Made by a program: the position numbers and the translations under genes. A stretch of DNA of 38,607 bases from Streptomyces poriferorum. GTDB lineage: Bacteria; Actinomycetota; Actinomycetes; Streptomycetales; Streptomycetaceae. The stretch is from contig NZ_JAELVH010000046.1 in assembly GCF_019399235.1 (NCBI RefSeq), positions 1-38,607 of the forward strand, given 5' to 3'. This document shows positions 17,217-23,711 of this stretch, in pieces. Each line of letters opens with the position of its first letter. The stretch's first letter is position 1. The notes below the pieces were generated by a model. The model had not been told where the DNA came from, made no database searches, and saw only the letters and a list, made by a program, of their open reading frames with translations.

Positions 17217-17510
17217 ATGCCCAAGGGCTACTGGGTCAGCGTCTACCGCACCATTTCGGACCCCGAGAAGCTGGCTGCTTACAACAAGCTGGCCGGTCCC
17301 GCCGTCCGCCTCGGGGGCGGTCGGATCCTCGTCCGTGGCGGCCGGGTCGTGGCGCATGACGCCGGAATCGCCGAGCGGACCGTCCTGATCGAGTTCGACA
17401 GCTTCGAGCAGGCCGTCGCGGCGCGTGAGAGTGCGGCCTACCAGGAGGCGCTGGCCGCCCTCTCCGACGGCGTCGAGCGCGACTTCCGCATCGTCGAAGG
17501 CATCGACTGA
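17217..17510 (+). CDS. DUF1330 domain protein
   Basis: A 97-residue single-domain protein of the ferredoxin-like alpha-beta barrel DUF1330 family: it opens KGYWVSVYRTISDPEKLAAY, has GGRILVRGG near residue 36 and RTVLIEFDSFEQAVAARESAAYQEAL near residue 55, all characteristic. Function is not established for the family; the fold is shared with small oxygenases and isomerases. A GGAGG ribosome site lies 5-9 bases before the ATG at 17217. Its place behind marR and the pump suggests it modifies the same compound the pump removes (inference). A strong hairpin lies about 115 bases past the stop. Confidence 0.9.
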   Translation: MPKGYWVSVYRTISDPEKLAAYNKLAGPAVRLGGGRILVRGGRVVAHDAGIAERTVLIEFDSFEQAVAARESAAYQEALAALSDGVERDFRIVEGID

Positions 17511-17626
17511 CCGGGGTCCGGCCGGACCGCAGCCTTCAGCTCGACCGGGCCGGCATATAGGTAACTCCGCCCCCGAGCACTCACATCAGCCAACCTGGAG
17601 CACCTCCGACACACGCCCCGGAACAG

Positions 17627-17661
17627 CTTCGGGCCGACGGTACGAAACCGTCGGCCCGAAG
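17627..17661. terminator. Perfect 15-bp stem hairpin between DUF1330 gene and glnA2
   Basis: CTTCGGGCCGACGGT (17627-17641), loop ACGAA, ACCGTCGGCCCGAAG (17647-17661). It lies 36 bases past the glnA2 stop and serves convergent transcripts from both sides. Confidence 0.85.
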
Positions 17662-17696
17662 CCACGTACAACCGCCTCAACGGCGCCGGCCTGCGA

Positions 17697-19058
17697 TTAC
17701 AGCACCGGCAGGAGCGCCTTCAGCTCGAAGGCCGTGACCTCGCTGCGGTACTCCTCCCACTCCTGCTTCTTGTTGCGGAGGAAGAAGTCGAAGACGTGCT
17801 CGCCGAGCGTCTCGGCGACCAGTTCGCTCTTCTCCATCAGCGCGATCGCCTCGCCCAGGTTCTGCGGCAGCGGCTCGATGCCCATCGCGCGGCGCTCGGC
17901 GTCGGACAGGGCCCAGACGTCGTCGTCGGCGCCGGCCGGGAGCTCGTAGCCCTCCTCGATGCCCTTCAGGCCCGCGGCCAGGAGCACCGCGTACGTCAGG
18001 TAGGGGTTGGCGCCGGAGTCGATGGAGCGGACCTCGACGCGGGCCGAGCCGGTCTTGCCGGGCTTGTACATCGGGACGCGGATCAGCGCGGAGCGGTTGT
18101 TGTGGCCCCAGCAGATGTACGAGGGGGCCTCGCCGCCGGCGCCCGCGGCGCGGGAGGAGCCGCCCCAGATGCGCTTGTAGGAGTTGACCCACTGGTTGGT
18201 GACGGCGGAGATCTCCGCGGCGTGCTTGAGCAGACCGGCGATGAAGGAGCGGCCGACCTTGGAGAGCTGGTACTCGGCGCCGGACTCGTAGAACGCGTTG
18301 CGGTCGCCCTCGAAGAGGGAGAGGTGGGTGTGCATGCCCGAGCCGGGGTACTCCGAGAACGGCTTCGGCATGAAGGTGGCCTGCACGCCCTGCTCCAGCG
18401 CGACCTGCTTCATGACCAGGCGGAAGGTCATGATGTTGTCGGCCGTGGAGAGCGCGTCCGCGTACCGCAGGTCGATCTCCTGCTGGCCGGGGGCGCCCTC
18501 GTGGTGGCTGAACTCGACCGAGATACCCATGGATTCGAGCATGGTGATCGCCTGGCGGCGGAAGTCCATGCCGACGTTCTGCGGGGTGTGGTCGAAGTAG
18601 CCGGAGCTGTCCGCGGGGGTGGGACGGGTGCCGTCGACCGGCTTGTTCTTCAGCAGAAAGAACTCGATCTCCGGGTGGGTGTAGAAGGTGAATCCCAGGT
18701 CGGAGGTCTTGGCCAGGATGCGCTTGAGCACGTAGCGCGGGTCGGCGAAGGAGGGCGAGCCGTCGGGCATCAGGATGTCGCAGAACATCCGGGCCGTGCC
18801 GGGGGCCTCCGCGCGCCAGGGCAGGATCTGGAACGTGCCCGGGTCCGGCTTGGCGATCATGTCCGACTCGTACACCCGGGCGAAGCCCTCGATGGCGGAG
18901 CCGTCGAAGCCGATTCCCTCGTCAAACGCCTGTTCCAGCTCGGCGGGGGCCACGGCCACGGACTTGAGGTAACCGAGCACGTCGGTGAACCACAGCCGTA
19001 CGAACCGGATGTCGCGCTCCTCAAGCGTCCTGAGGACGAATTCCTGCTGCTTGTCCAT
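17697..19058 (-). CDS. glnA2: Glutamine synthetase-like enzyme GlnA2 (probable gamma-glutamylpolyamine synthetase)
   Basis: A 453-residue type I glutamine synthetase-like ligase. Visible blocks: FDGSAIEGF near residue 50, THPEIEFFLLK near 125, GQQEIDLRYADAL near 190, GSGMHTHLSL near 240, NSYKRIWGGSS near 295 and NRSALIRVP near 327, which supply the metal, ATP and glutamate sites. Where GlnA has the NLYxLP adenylylation tyrosine this protein reads DDVWALSD, with Trp at about residue 382. In Streptomyces coelicolor the related glnA2 gene, also linked to glnE, is known to make gamma-glutamylpolyamines rather than glutamine; the assignment here rests on similarity and context. The ATG at 19058 has AAGGA about 7 bases upstream; an in-frame upstream ATG would add a non-conserved leader. 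A -10-like GATACT (19125-19120) lies about 60 bases upstream. Confidence 0.9.
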   Translation of the reverse strand: MDKQQEFVLRTLEERDIRFVRLWFTDVLGYLKSVAVAPAELEQAFDEGIGFDGSAIEGFARVYESDMIAKPDPGTFQILPWRAEAPGTARMFCDILMPDGSPSFADPRYVLKRILAKTSDLGFTFYTHPEIEFFLLKNKPVDGTRPTPADSSGYFDHTPQNVGMDFRRQAITMLESMGISVEFSHHEGAPGQQEIDLRYADALSTADNIMTFRLVMKQVALEQGVQATFMPKPFSEYPGSGMHTHLSLFEGDRNAFYESGAEYQLSKVGRSFIAGLLKHAAEISAVTNQWVNSYKRIWGGSSRAAGAGGEAPSYICWGHNNRSALIRVPMYKPGKTGSARVEVRSIDSGANPYLTYAVLLAAGLKGIEEGYELPAGADDDVWALSDAERRAMGIEPLPQNLGEAIALMEKSELVAETLGEHVFDFFLRNKKQEWEEYRSEVTAFELKALLPVL

Positions 19059-19119
19059 AGCCACATCCTTGCAGTTCAGACGGTCCGTGCACCACCGCCC
19101 GGGGTAAGGGGGAGAGTCC

Positions 19120-19125
19120 AGTATC
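19120..19125 (-). promoter_or_regulatory. -10-like GATACT for glnA2
   Basis: On the minus strand GATACT lies about 60 bases before the glnA2 ATG. No GlnR-like site (GTnAC-N6-GAAAC form) was seen around it. Weak, motif-only evidence. Confidence 0.3.
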
Positions 19126-19186
19126 ACGACCCCGGATTTCACCCAGATTACGCACCCGACGTGAGATGGAGCACTCGGCCACCCAC

Positions 19187-19192
19187 TACGAT
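19187..19192 (+). promoter_or_regulatory. -10-like TACGAT for the DUF3105 - DUF305 transcript
   Basis: TACGAT fits TAnnnT and lies eight bases before an ATG at 19201 that opens a 34-codon upstream frame. Transcription would begin about 19199-19201, leaving about 100 bases before the DUF3105 start. Confidence 0.35.
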
Positions 19193-19200
19193 CGTCGGCC

Positions 19201-19305
19201 ATGGTGCGTACGGGGTGCGGCGGCCTCGCAACTGCCCCGCGCGCACCGGTTCCCCGACCCGTTCCGTCATCTCATCGCCCCTTCGCAGAAGGACCCACGA
19301 CATGA
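19201..19305 (+). CDS. Possible 34-codon upstream ORF coupled to the DUF3105 gene
   Basis: ATG at 19201 opens a frame starting MVRTGCGGLATAP and ending at TGA 19303-19305, which overlaps the DUF3105 ATG at 19302 as ATGA. Its ATG lies next to the start point predicted from the -10-like box, so it could be read as a leaderless message and re-initiate at DUF3105. The peptide is Pro/Arg-rich with no recognisable family, and an open frame of this size arises easily by chance in GC-rich DNA. Speculative. Confidence 0.25.
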   Translation: MVRTGCGGLATAPRAPVPRPVPSSHRPFAEGPTT

Positions 19306-19979
19306 GCTTCGACCGCAGGACCCGCATAGAGCAGATGCGCAAGGCCGACCGTGCGCGTGACCGCCGCACCCGTGTGCTGGTCATAAGCCTCAGCGCCGTC
19401 GTCGTCGCAGGTCTCGTCAGCTTCGGCGCCTACACACTCATCGACCGGTCAGAGGCCTCGGCCGACCAGAAGGCCGCCGACGCCAAGAACGCCGAGCAGT
19501 CCGAGGCGGAGAAGAAGGAACTGGCCGACGGGCCGATCCAGGGCGAGAAGACGTGGGATGCGAAGAAACTCACCCGCAACCACGTCACCGAGACCGTCTC
19601 GTACCCGATGAAGCCGCCGGTCGGCGGTGACCACAGCCCCGTCTGGATGAACTGCGACGGCGACGTATACAAAAAGGCGATTCCCGACATGAACGCCGTG
19701 CACGCGCTGGAGCACGGGTCGGTGTGGGTGACGTACACGGACAAGGCCTCGGCCGCGGACGTGGACAAGCTGGCCGACCGGGTCGCGAAGACGCCGTACT
19801 CGCTGATGAGCCCGTACACGGACCAGGCCGGCAGCATCATGCTGAGCGCCTGGGGCAAGCAGGTCACGGTGGACAGTGCCGATGACCGCAGGGTGGCGCA
19901 GTTCTTCGCCAAGTACGTGCAGGGCCCGCAGACGCCCGAGCCCGGCGCCGCGTGCACCGGCGGACAGGCGGCTCCGTGA
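19302..19979 (+). CDS. DUF3105 membrane-anchored protein
   Basis: A 225-residue protein with a basic cytoplasmic start (DRRTRIEQMRKADRARDRRTR), one membrane segment at residues 24-46 (VLVISLSAVVVAGLVSFGAY), a short coiled, charged linker (DQKAADAKNAEQSEAEKKE) and an extracytoplasmic DUF3105 domain from about residue 80. The domain shows GGDHSPVWMNCDGDVY, VHALEHGSVWVTY and YSLMSPYTDQ, where the spaced His, Cys and His residues look like a metal or active site. Function is not established. The ATG at 19302 has AGAAGGA about 8 bases upstream. The stop overlaps the start of the DUF305 gene (GTGA); DUF3105 and DUF305 genes are commonly paired in actinobacteria, which points to a shared envelope role. 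Confidence 0.9.
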   Translation: MSFDRRTRIEQMRKADRARDRRTRVLVISLSAVVVAGLVSFGAYTLIDRSEASADQKAADAKNAEQSEAEKKELADGPIQGEKTWDAKKLTRNHVTETVSYPMKPPVGGDHSPVWMNCDGDVYKKAIPDMNAVHALEHGSVWVTYTDKASAADVDKLADRVAKTPYSLMSPYTDQAGSIMLSAWGKQVTVDSADDRRVAQFFAKYVQGPQTPEPGAACTGGQAAP

Positions 19980-20029
19980 CAGAGGTGACAGAGGTGACAG
20001 AGGTCACGGAGCTCACGGAGGAGGCGGAG
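19976..20029. repeat. 9-bp tandem repeat at the start of the DUF305 gene
   Basis: GTGACAGAG occurs three times exactly (19976, 19985, 19994), then drifts to GTCACGGAG, CTCACGGAG and GAGGCGGAG. Each exact copy carries an in-frame GTG, so the start codon is itself repeated. Confidence 0.85.
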
Positions 20030-20758
20030 GCGGAGGATTCCGCGGGCGGTGTCCGGCGCATCCGGTGGGCCGCGGGTTCCGCCGTCGTGCTCGCGCTCCT
20101 GTTCGCGGGGGCCGCGACCGTCGCATCCGCGCGGGGCGACGGGGACGGGCAGCAGCACGCGGCCACCCCCGCCGTGCAGGTCCCCGCGTCCGGCTCCGCG
20201 GACGCCGGGTTCGCCCGCGACATGGCGGTCCACCATCAGCAGGCCGTGGAGATGTCCTTCATCGTGCGCGACCGCACGGACGACGAGGACGTACGCCGTC
20301 TCGCGTACGACATCGCCAACACGCAGGCCAACCAGCGGGGCATGCTGCTCGGCTGGCTGGACCTGTGGGAGCTGCCGAAGGCCGCCGCCGGGCAGGAACC
20401 CATGGCCTGGATGGCCGCCGGGCAGCACGCGGGCCACGACATGGCCGGGATGCCGGGCATGGGCGGCGGTTACGAGGCCCATGACGGGTCCCTCATGCCC
20501 GGCATGGCGACCCGCACCGAGCTCGGACAGCTCCGCCGGGCCAGTGGCAGGCAGGCCGAGATCCTGTACCTCCAGCTGATGACCGACCACCACAGAGGCG
20601 GTGTCGACATGGCCCGCGGCTGTGCGGACCTGTGCACCGTGAAGGCCGAGAAGCGACTGGCCCGGGGCATGGTCGAGGGCCAGCGGTCCGAGCTGGAGGC
20701 CATGGCCGGGATGCTGAAGGAACGGGGCGCCGCGCCCCGGCCGGACAAGGTGCACTGA
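19976..20758 (+). CDS. DUF305 (CopM-like) membrane-anchored His/Met-rich protein
   Basis: A 260-residue protein. The acidic N-terminus (TEVTEVTEVTELTEEAEAED) comes from a 9-bp tandem repeat; a membrane segment follows at about residues 29-50 (WAAGSAVVLALLFAGAATVAS). The outer part is a DUF305 four-helix domain with two marker helices, FARDMAVHHQQAVEMS near residue 83 and LMTDHHRGGVDMARG near residue 200, each with an HH pair and Met. Between them lies a Met/His-rich stretch (GHDMAGMPGMGGGYEAH), as in copper-binding proteins. DUF305/CopM proteins bind copper in some bacteria. The GTG at 19976 overlaps the DUF3105 stop; two more in-frame GTG codons follow at 19985 and 19994. Confidence 0.9.
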   Translation: MTEVTEVTEVTELTEEAEAEDSAGGVRRIRWAAGSAVVLALLFAGAATVASARGDGDGQQHAATPAVQVPASGSADAGFARDMAVHHQQAVEMSFIVRDRTDDEDVRRLAYDIANTQANQRGMLLGWLDLWELPKAAAGQEPMAWMAAGQHAGHDMAGMPGMGGGYEAHDGSLMPGMATRTELGQLRRASGRQAEILYLQLMTDHHRGGVDMARGCADLCTVKAEKRLARGMVEGQRSELEAMAGMLKERGAAPRPDKVH

Positions 20759-20878
20759 GCGCCCTCCGCGGCGTGCACCCGAACGGGTGACAGCGGTCGC
20801 GTGCCCCGGGCGGGCCCCTCACCATGGGTTCGCTCGGGGTCGCACGCGAGTGCCCATCGGCACGCAGGAGGAAACCCC

Positions 20879-21304
20879 ATGACCACCGCCAAGGACATCA
20901 TGCACACCGGCGCCACCTGGATCCCGGCGCACGAGACCCTCGACCGCGCCGCCCAGCTGATGCGTGACCACAACGTCGGCGCGCTGCCCATCTCGGAGAA
21001 CGGCGAGCAGGACCGGATGGTCGGCATCCTCACGGACCGCGACATCGTGGTCGCCTGTGTGGCGATGGGCCGGGATCCGTCGAAGACGACCGCCGGCGAC
21101 CTCGCCCAGGGCACGCCGCGCTGGATCGACGCGGAGGCCGAGGTCGAGGCGGTGCTGGAGGAGATGCAGACCCACCGGATCCGCCGGCTGCCGGTCGTCG
21201 AGAACAAGATGCTCGTGGGCATGATCAGCGAGGCAGATCTGGCCCAGCACCTCTCCGACGACCAGATCGCCGGCTGGGCGGAGAAGGTCTACTCCCGCAA
21301 CTGA
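20879..21304 (+). CDS. CBS-pair domain protein
   Basis: A 141-residue protein made only of two CBS domains. The first spans about residues 1-65 (AKDIMHTGATWIPAHETLDRAAQLMRDHNVGALPI ... VGILTDRDIVVACVAMG), the second about 75-135 (DAEAEVEAVLEEMQTHRIRRLPVVENKMLVGMISEADLAQHL). Each ends in the usual V-G-x-[IL]-[TS]-x-x-D/E-D turn where adenosine nucleotides bind. Stand-alone CBS pairs sense ATP/AMP or similar ligands and act on partner proteins; the partner is not evident here. A strong AGGAGG lies about 6 bases before the ATG. It follows DUF305 at 120 bases in the same direction and could be co-transcribed. Confidence 0.92.
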   Translation: MTTAKDIMHTGATWIPAHETLDRAAQLMRDHNVGALPISENGEQDRMVGILTDRDIVVACVAMGRDPSKTTAGDLAQGTPRWIDAEAEVEAVLEEMQTHRIRRLPVVENKMLVGMISEADLAQHLSDDQIAGWAEKVYSRN

Positions 21305-21325
21305 CCGGCACGCCGCACGACCGGA

Positions 21326-21385
21326 CGCCGCACGCGGACAGCGGGCGCCGCACGCGGACAGCGGGCGCCGCACGCGGACAGCGGG
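21326..21385. repeat. 20-bp tandem repeat, three exact copies, past the CBS gene
   Basis: CGCCGCACGCGGACAGCGGG at 21326, 21346 and 21366. The array is flanked by related half-units ending ACGACCGGACG on both sides. It starts 22 bases after the CBS stop and lies before two strong hairpins. Confidence 0.9.
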
Positions 21386-21420
21386 CGCCACACGACCGGA
21401 CGGCGGCGCGCGGTCCGGCA

Positions 21421-21459
21421 GGGGCGACGGGCTGCCCCCGCCGGACAGCCCGTCGCCCC
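21421..21459 (+). terminator. Perfect 14-bp stem hairpin after the CBS gene
   Basis: GGGGCGACGGGCTG (21421-21434), 11-base loop, CAGCCCGTCGCCCC (21446-21459). First of two strong hairpins that separate the CBS gene from the copper unit. Confidence 0.8.
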
Positions 21460-21485
21460 CGGCGGCCTACCAGCGCCCCGCCGGG

Positions 21486-21520
21486 CGGACCGCCGCCCGC
21501 CGCGCGGGGGCGGCGGTCCG
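21486..21520 (+). terminator. Perfect 13-bp stem hairpin, second after the CBS gene
   Basis: CGGACCGCCGCCC (21486-21498), 9-base loop, GGGCGGCGGTCCG (21508-21520). It ends 12 bases before the copper-type palindrome, so it could isolate that promoter from read-through. Confidence 0.7.
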
Positions 21521-21532
21521 CCGCGTTTCGTA

Positions 21533-21547
21533 TACCCGGCGGGGGTA
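21533..21547. promoter_or_regulatory. CsoR-like operator TACCC-N5-GGGTA
   Basis: TACCC (21533-21537), GGCGG, GGGTA (21543-21547) inside TATACCCGGCGGGGGTAGGG. CsoR/RcnR-family copper repressors bind C/G-tract palindromes of the form TACCC...GGGTA. It lies immediately before the DUF6153-like gene and 480 bases before the multicopper oxidase, and overlaps a possible -10 (TATACC), so repression without copper is likely. No csoR gene is in the window. Confidence 0.55.
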
Positions 21548-21558
21548 GGGTGGCCGGC

Positions 21559-21969
21559 ATGTCCGGATCGGGGAGTGCGACGTGCGGGCGGCTGCTGCTG
21601 TTCGCGGCGCTGCTCTTCGGGATCTTCACCATGCACACGGTCGGGCACCCGGCGGAGCACAGCGGCACCGGGCCTGCGACGGCGACCGCCTCGCATGTGA
21701 TGACCGGACCGGTCATGACGCCCGGACCCGTGGTGGCCGTGCGGCACGACACCCCGCCGCCGATGCCCGGCATGGACCCCCTGTCGGTCTGCGTCGCGGT
21801 GCTGGGTACCTGGGGTATCGCCCTGCTCACCCTGTGGCCGGCGGTGCGGCGGTGCGTCTCCCCGCGGCCGGGCCCGGGCCGCGGCCGGTCGCCGCGGATG
21901 CCCCGGCCTCCTCCCCCGCCCCGGCCGCGCAAGGCCGTCCTCACCGGACTGTCGGTGCTTCGGATATAG
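21559..21969 (+). CDS. Small DUF6153-like membrane protein of the copper unit
   Basis: A 136-residue protein (139 if the GTG at 21550 is used; that codon abuts the operator, so the ATG is preferred). It has an N-terminal hydrophobic segment (GRLLLFAALLFGIFTMHTV, residues 9-27), a His/Met-containing outer stretch (HPAEHSG, SHVMTGPVMTPGP, MPGMDP), a second hydrophobic segment near residues 72-90 and a Pro/Arg-rich end terminating LSVLRI. This layout and the VLRI end recall DUF6153 proteins, which accompany copper genes in Streptomyces. A role in binding or passing copper is inferred from the residues, the operator and the oxidase 59 bases downstream. No function is proven. Confidence 0.65.
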   Translation: MSGSGSATCGRLLLFAALLFGIFTMHTVGHPAEHSGTGPATATASHVMTGPVMTPGPVVAVRHDTPPPMPGMDPLSVCVAVLGTWGIALLTLWPAVRRCVSPRPGPGRGRSPRMPRPPPPPRPRKAVLTGLSVLRI

Positions 21970-22028
21970 GCGCCCCGCGCCCTTCCGTCCTCCAGCACAC
22001 CGACCAGATCCTTGAGGTGCATTCAGTC

Positions 22029-23597
22029 ATGCCCGCTCAGCACACCCGACGCGCCGTGCTCGGTGCTTCGATCGCCCTTGCCGGTACGGGAGTTCTCACC
22101 GCCTGCGCCGGCCGCGACGTCACCGCGGACCACTCCGCCATGAACCACCCCGCCCCCTCCGGCACCACCGTCCCGGAGGGCTACGTCTCCCCCGACGGCC
22201 CGGAGGTCGCCGCGGCCGAGCAGCGGCGCGGCGCGGGCCCCGAGCGCGAGGTCACCCTGACCGCGACCCCGTCCCGGCTCGACCTCGGCGGCGGTCACAC
22301 CGTCAGCTCGTGGGCGTACGGGGACCGGCTCCCCGGGAAGGAGATCCGGGTCACCGCGGGCGACACGCTCGCCCTCACCCTCGCCAACCACCTGCCGCAG
22401 CCCACCTCGATGCACTGGCACGGGCTCGCCCTGCGCAACGACATGGACGGGGTGCCCGGGCTGACCCAGCGGGCCGTCGAGGCGGGGGCGGACTTCACCT
22501 ACCGGTTCACGGTGCCGGACCCCGGCACGTACTGGTTCCACCCGCACTCGGGCGTCCAGCTGGACCGCGGGCTCTACGCGCCGCTGATCGTGGACGACCC
22601 GAAGGAGCCCCTCGGTTACGACAAGGAGTGGATCGTCGTCCTGGACGACTGGGTCGACGGCGTGGACGGCTCCACGCCCGACGCCGTGCTCCAGGAACTC
22701 ACCGGGGGCAACGGGCACAGCGGGCACGCCATGCAGTCGACGGCTTCGCCCGCGAGCGGCGGGCCCTCGCGGATGCTGATGGGCGCCACCAGTGAGCTGC
22801 TGGGCGGCGACGCCGGTGACGTGGCCTATCCGTACTACCTGGTCAACGGCCGTGTGCCCGAGGACCCGTCCGCCTTCACCGCGCGGCCGGGCGACCGGAT
22901 CCGGCTGCGGATCATCAACGCGGGGGGCGACACCGCCTTCCGCGTCGCGCTCGGCGGCCACCGGATGACGGTGACGCACACCGATGGTTTCCCGGTCCGG
23001 CACACCACGACCGATGCGCTGCTGATCGGGATGGGCGAGCGGTACGACGTGCTGGTCACCGCCGGGGACGGGGTGTTCCCGCTGACCGCGCTGGCCGAGG
23101 GCAAGAAGGCCTCGGCGATGGCTGTGCTGCGGACCGGAAGCGGTGCGGCGCCCGGCGCGTCCGTGCGGCCGAAGGAACTGGACGGCGAGCTGGTGACGGC
23201 CGACCGGCTGTCCCCGGACGCCTCCGTGGCCCTGGCCGCGCGCGAACCCGACCGGACGGTGCGGATGCGGCTGACGGGTTCCATGGAGGCGTACGACTGG
23301 GCCTTCGACAGGAAGCCGTACACCGCCGACCAGCGTCATCCGGTGAAGGCCGGCGAGCGGGTCAGGATGGAGTTCCACAACCCGACCGCGATGTGGCACC
23401 CGATCCATCTGCACGGGCACACCTTCGCGCTGAGCGGGGGCGCGGCCGGGGCCCGTAAGGACACCGCGATCGTGCTGCCCCGGCAGACGCTGACAGTCGA
23501 CTTCGACGCGGACAACCCGGGCCTGTGGATGCTCCACTGCCACAATCTGTACCACGCGGAGGCGGGCATGATGACGGTCCTCGGCTACCGCCTCTGA
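22029..23597 (+). CDS. Multicopper oxidase, Tat-exported lipoprotein (CueO/CopA-like)
   Basis: A 522-residue oxidase. The N-terminus has a twin-arginine signal (HTRRAVLGASIALAGTG) ending in lipobox LTAC, so the mature protein is likely a lipoprotein outside the membrane. All four copper-binding blocks are intact: HWHG near residue 128, FHPHSG near 170, HPIHLHGHTF near 457 and HCHNLYHAEAGMM near 503, giving the type 1 (Cys, His, Met) and trinuclear sites. A Met/His stretch (GNGHSGHAMQS) near residue 232 resembles a copper-loading loop. Such enzymes oxidise Cu(I) or phenols with oxygen and protect against copper. The ATG at 22029 has GAGGTG about 10 bases upstream. It sits behind the DUF6153-like gene in what looks like one copper-controlled unit. 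Confidence 0.93.
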   Translation: MPAQHTRRAVLGASIALAGTGVLTACAGRDVTADHSAMNHPAPSGTTVPEGYVSPDGPEVAAAEQRRGAGPEREVTLTATPSRLDLGGGHTVSSWAYGDRLPGKEIRVTAGDTLALTLANHLPQPTSMHWHGLALRNDMDGVPGLTQRAVEAGADFTYRFTVPDPGTYWFHPHSGVQLDRGLYAPLIVDDPKEPLGYDKEWIVVLDDWVDGVDGSTPDAVLQELTGGNGHSGHAMQSTASPASGGPSRMLMGATSELLGGDAGDVAYPYYLVNGRVPEDPSAFTARPGDRIRLRIINAGGDTAFRVALGGHRMTVTHTDGFPVRHTTTDALLIGMGERYDVLVTAGDGVFPLTALAEGKKASAMAVLRTGSGAAPGASVRPKELDGELVTADRLSPDASVALAAREPDRTVRMRLTGSMEAYDWAFDRKPYTADQRHPVKAGERVRMEFHNPTAMWHPIHLHGHTFALSGGAAGARKDTAIVLPRQTLTVDFDADNPGLWMLHCHNLYHAEAGMMTVLGYRL

Positions 23598-23616
23598 CCG
23601 GACTCCTGGCGGTCCG

Positions 23617-23651
23617 GGGAGGGTGCCGGAGATCTTGGCCGGCGCCCTCCC
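23617..23651 (+). terminator. Hairpin after the multicopper oxidase
   Basis: A 13-bp stem with one G-T wobble (23617-23629 with 23639-23651) lies 20 bases past the oxidase stop. It separates the copper unit from nadE. Confidence 0.65.
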
Positions 23652-23698
23652 GGCAGCTTTCCGCCCGGCCCGCCAGGACATCGCGTCAGTCAGACGAT

Positions 23699-23704
23699 TA
23701 CACT
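23699..23704 (+). promoter_or_regulatory. -10-like TACACT for leaderless nadE
   Basis: TACACT ends seven bases before the GTG at 23712 and fits TAnnnT. No Shine-Dalgarno sequence lies between them. Confidence 0.45.
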
Positions 23705-23711
23705 GGGCGGC

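Noticed and set aside
19059..19301. GlnR or PhoP box upstream of glnA2
   Set aside because: No convincing GTnAC-N6-GAAAC or direct PhoP repeats could be found in the 243-base gap.
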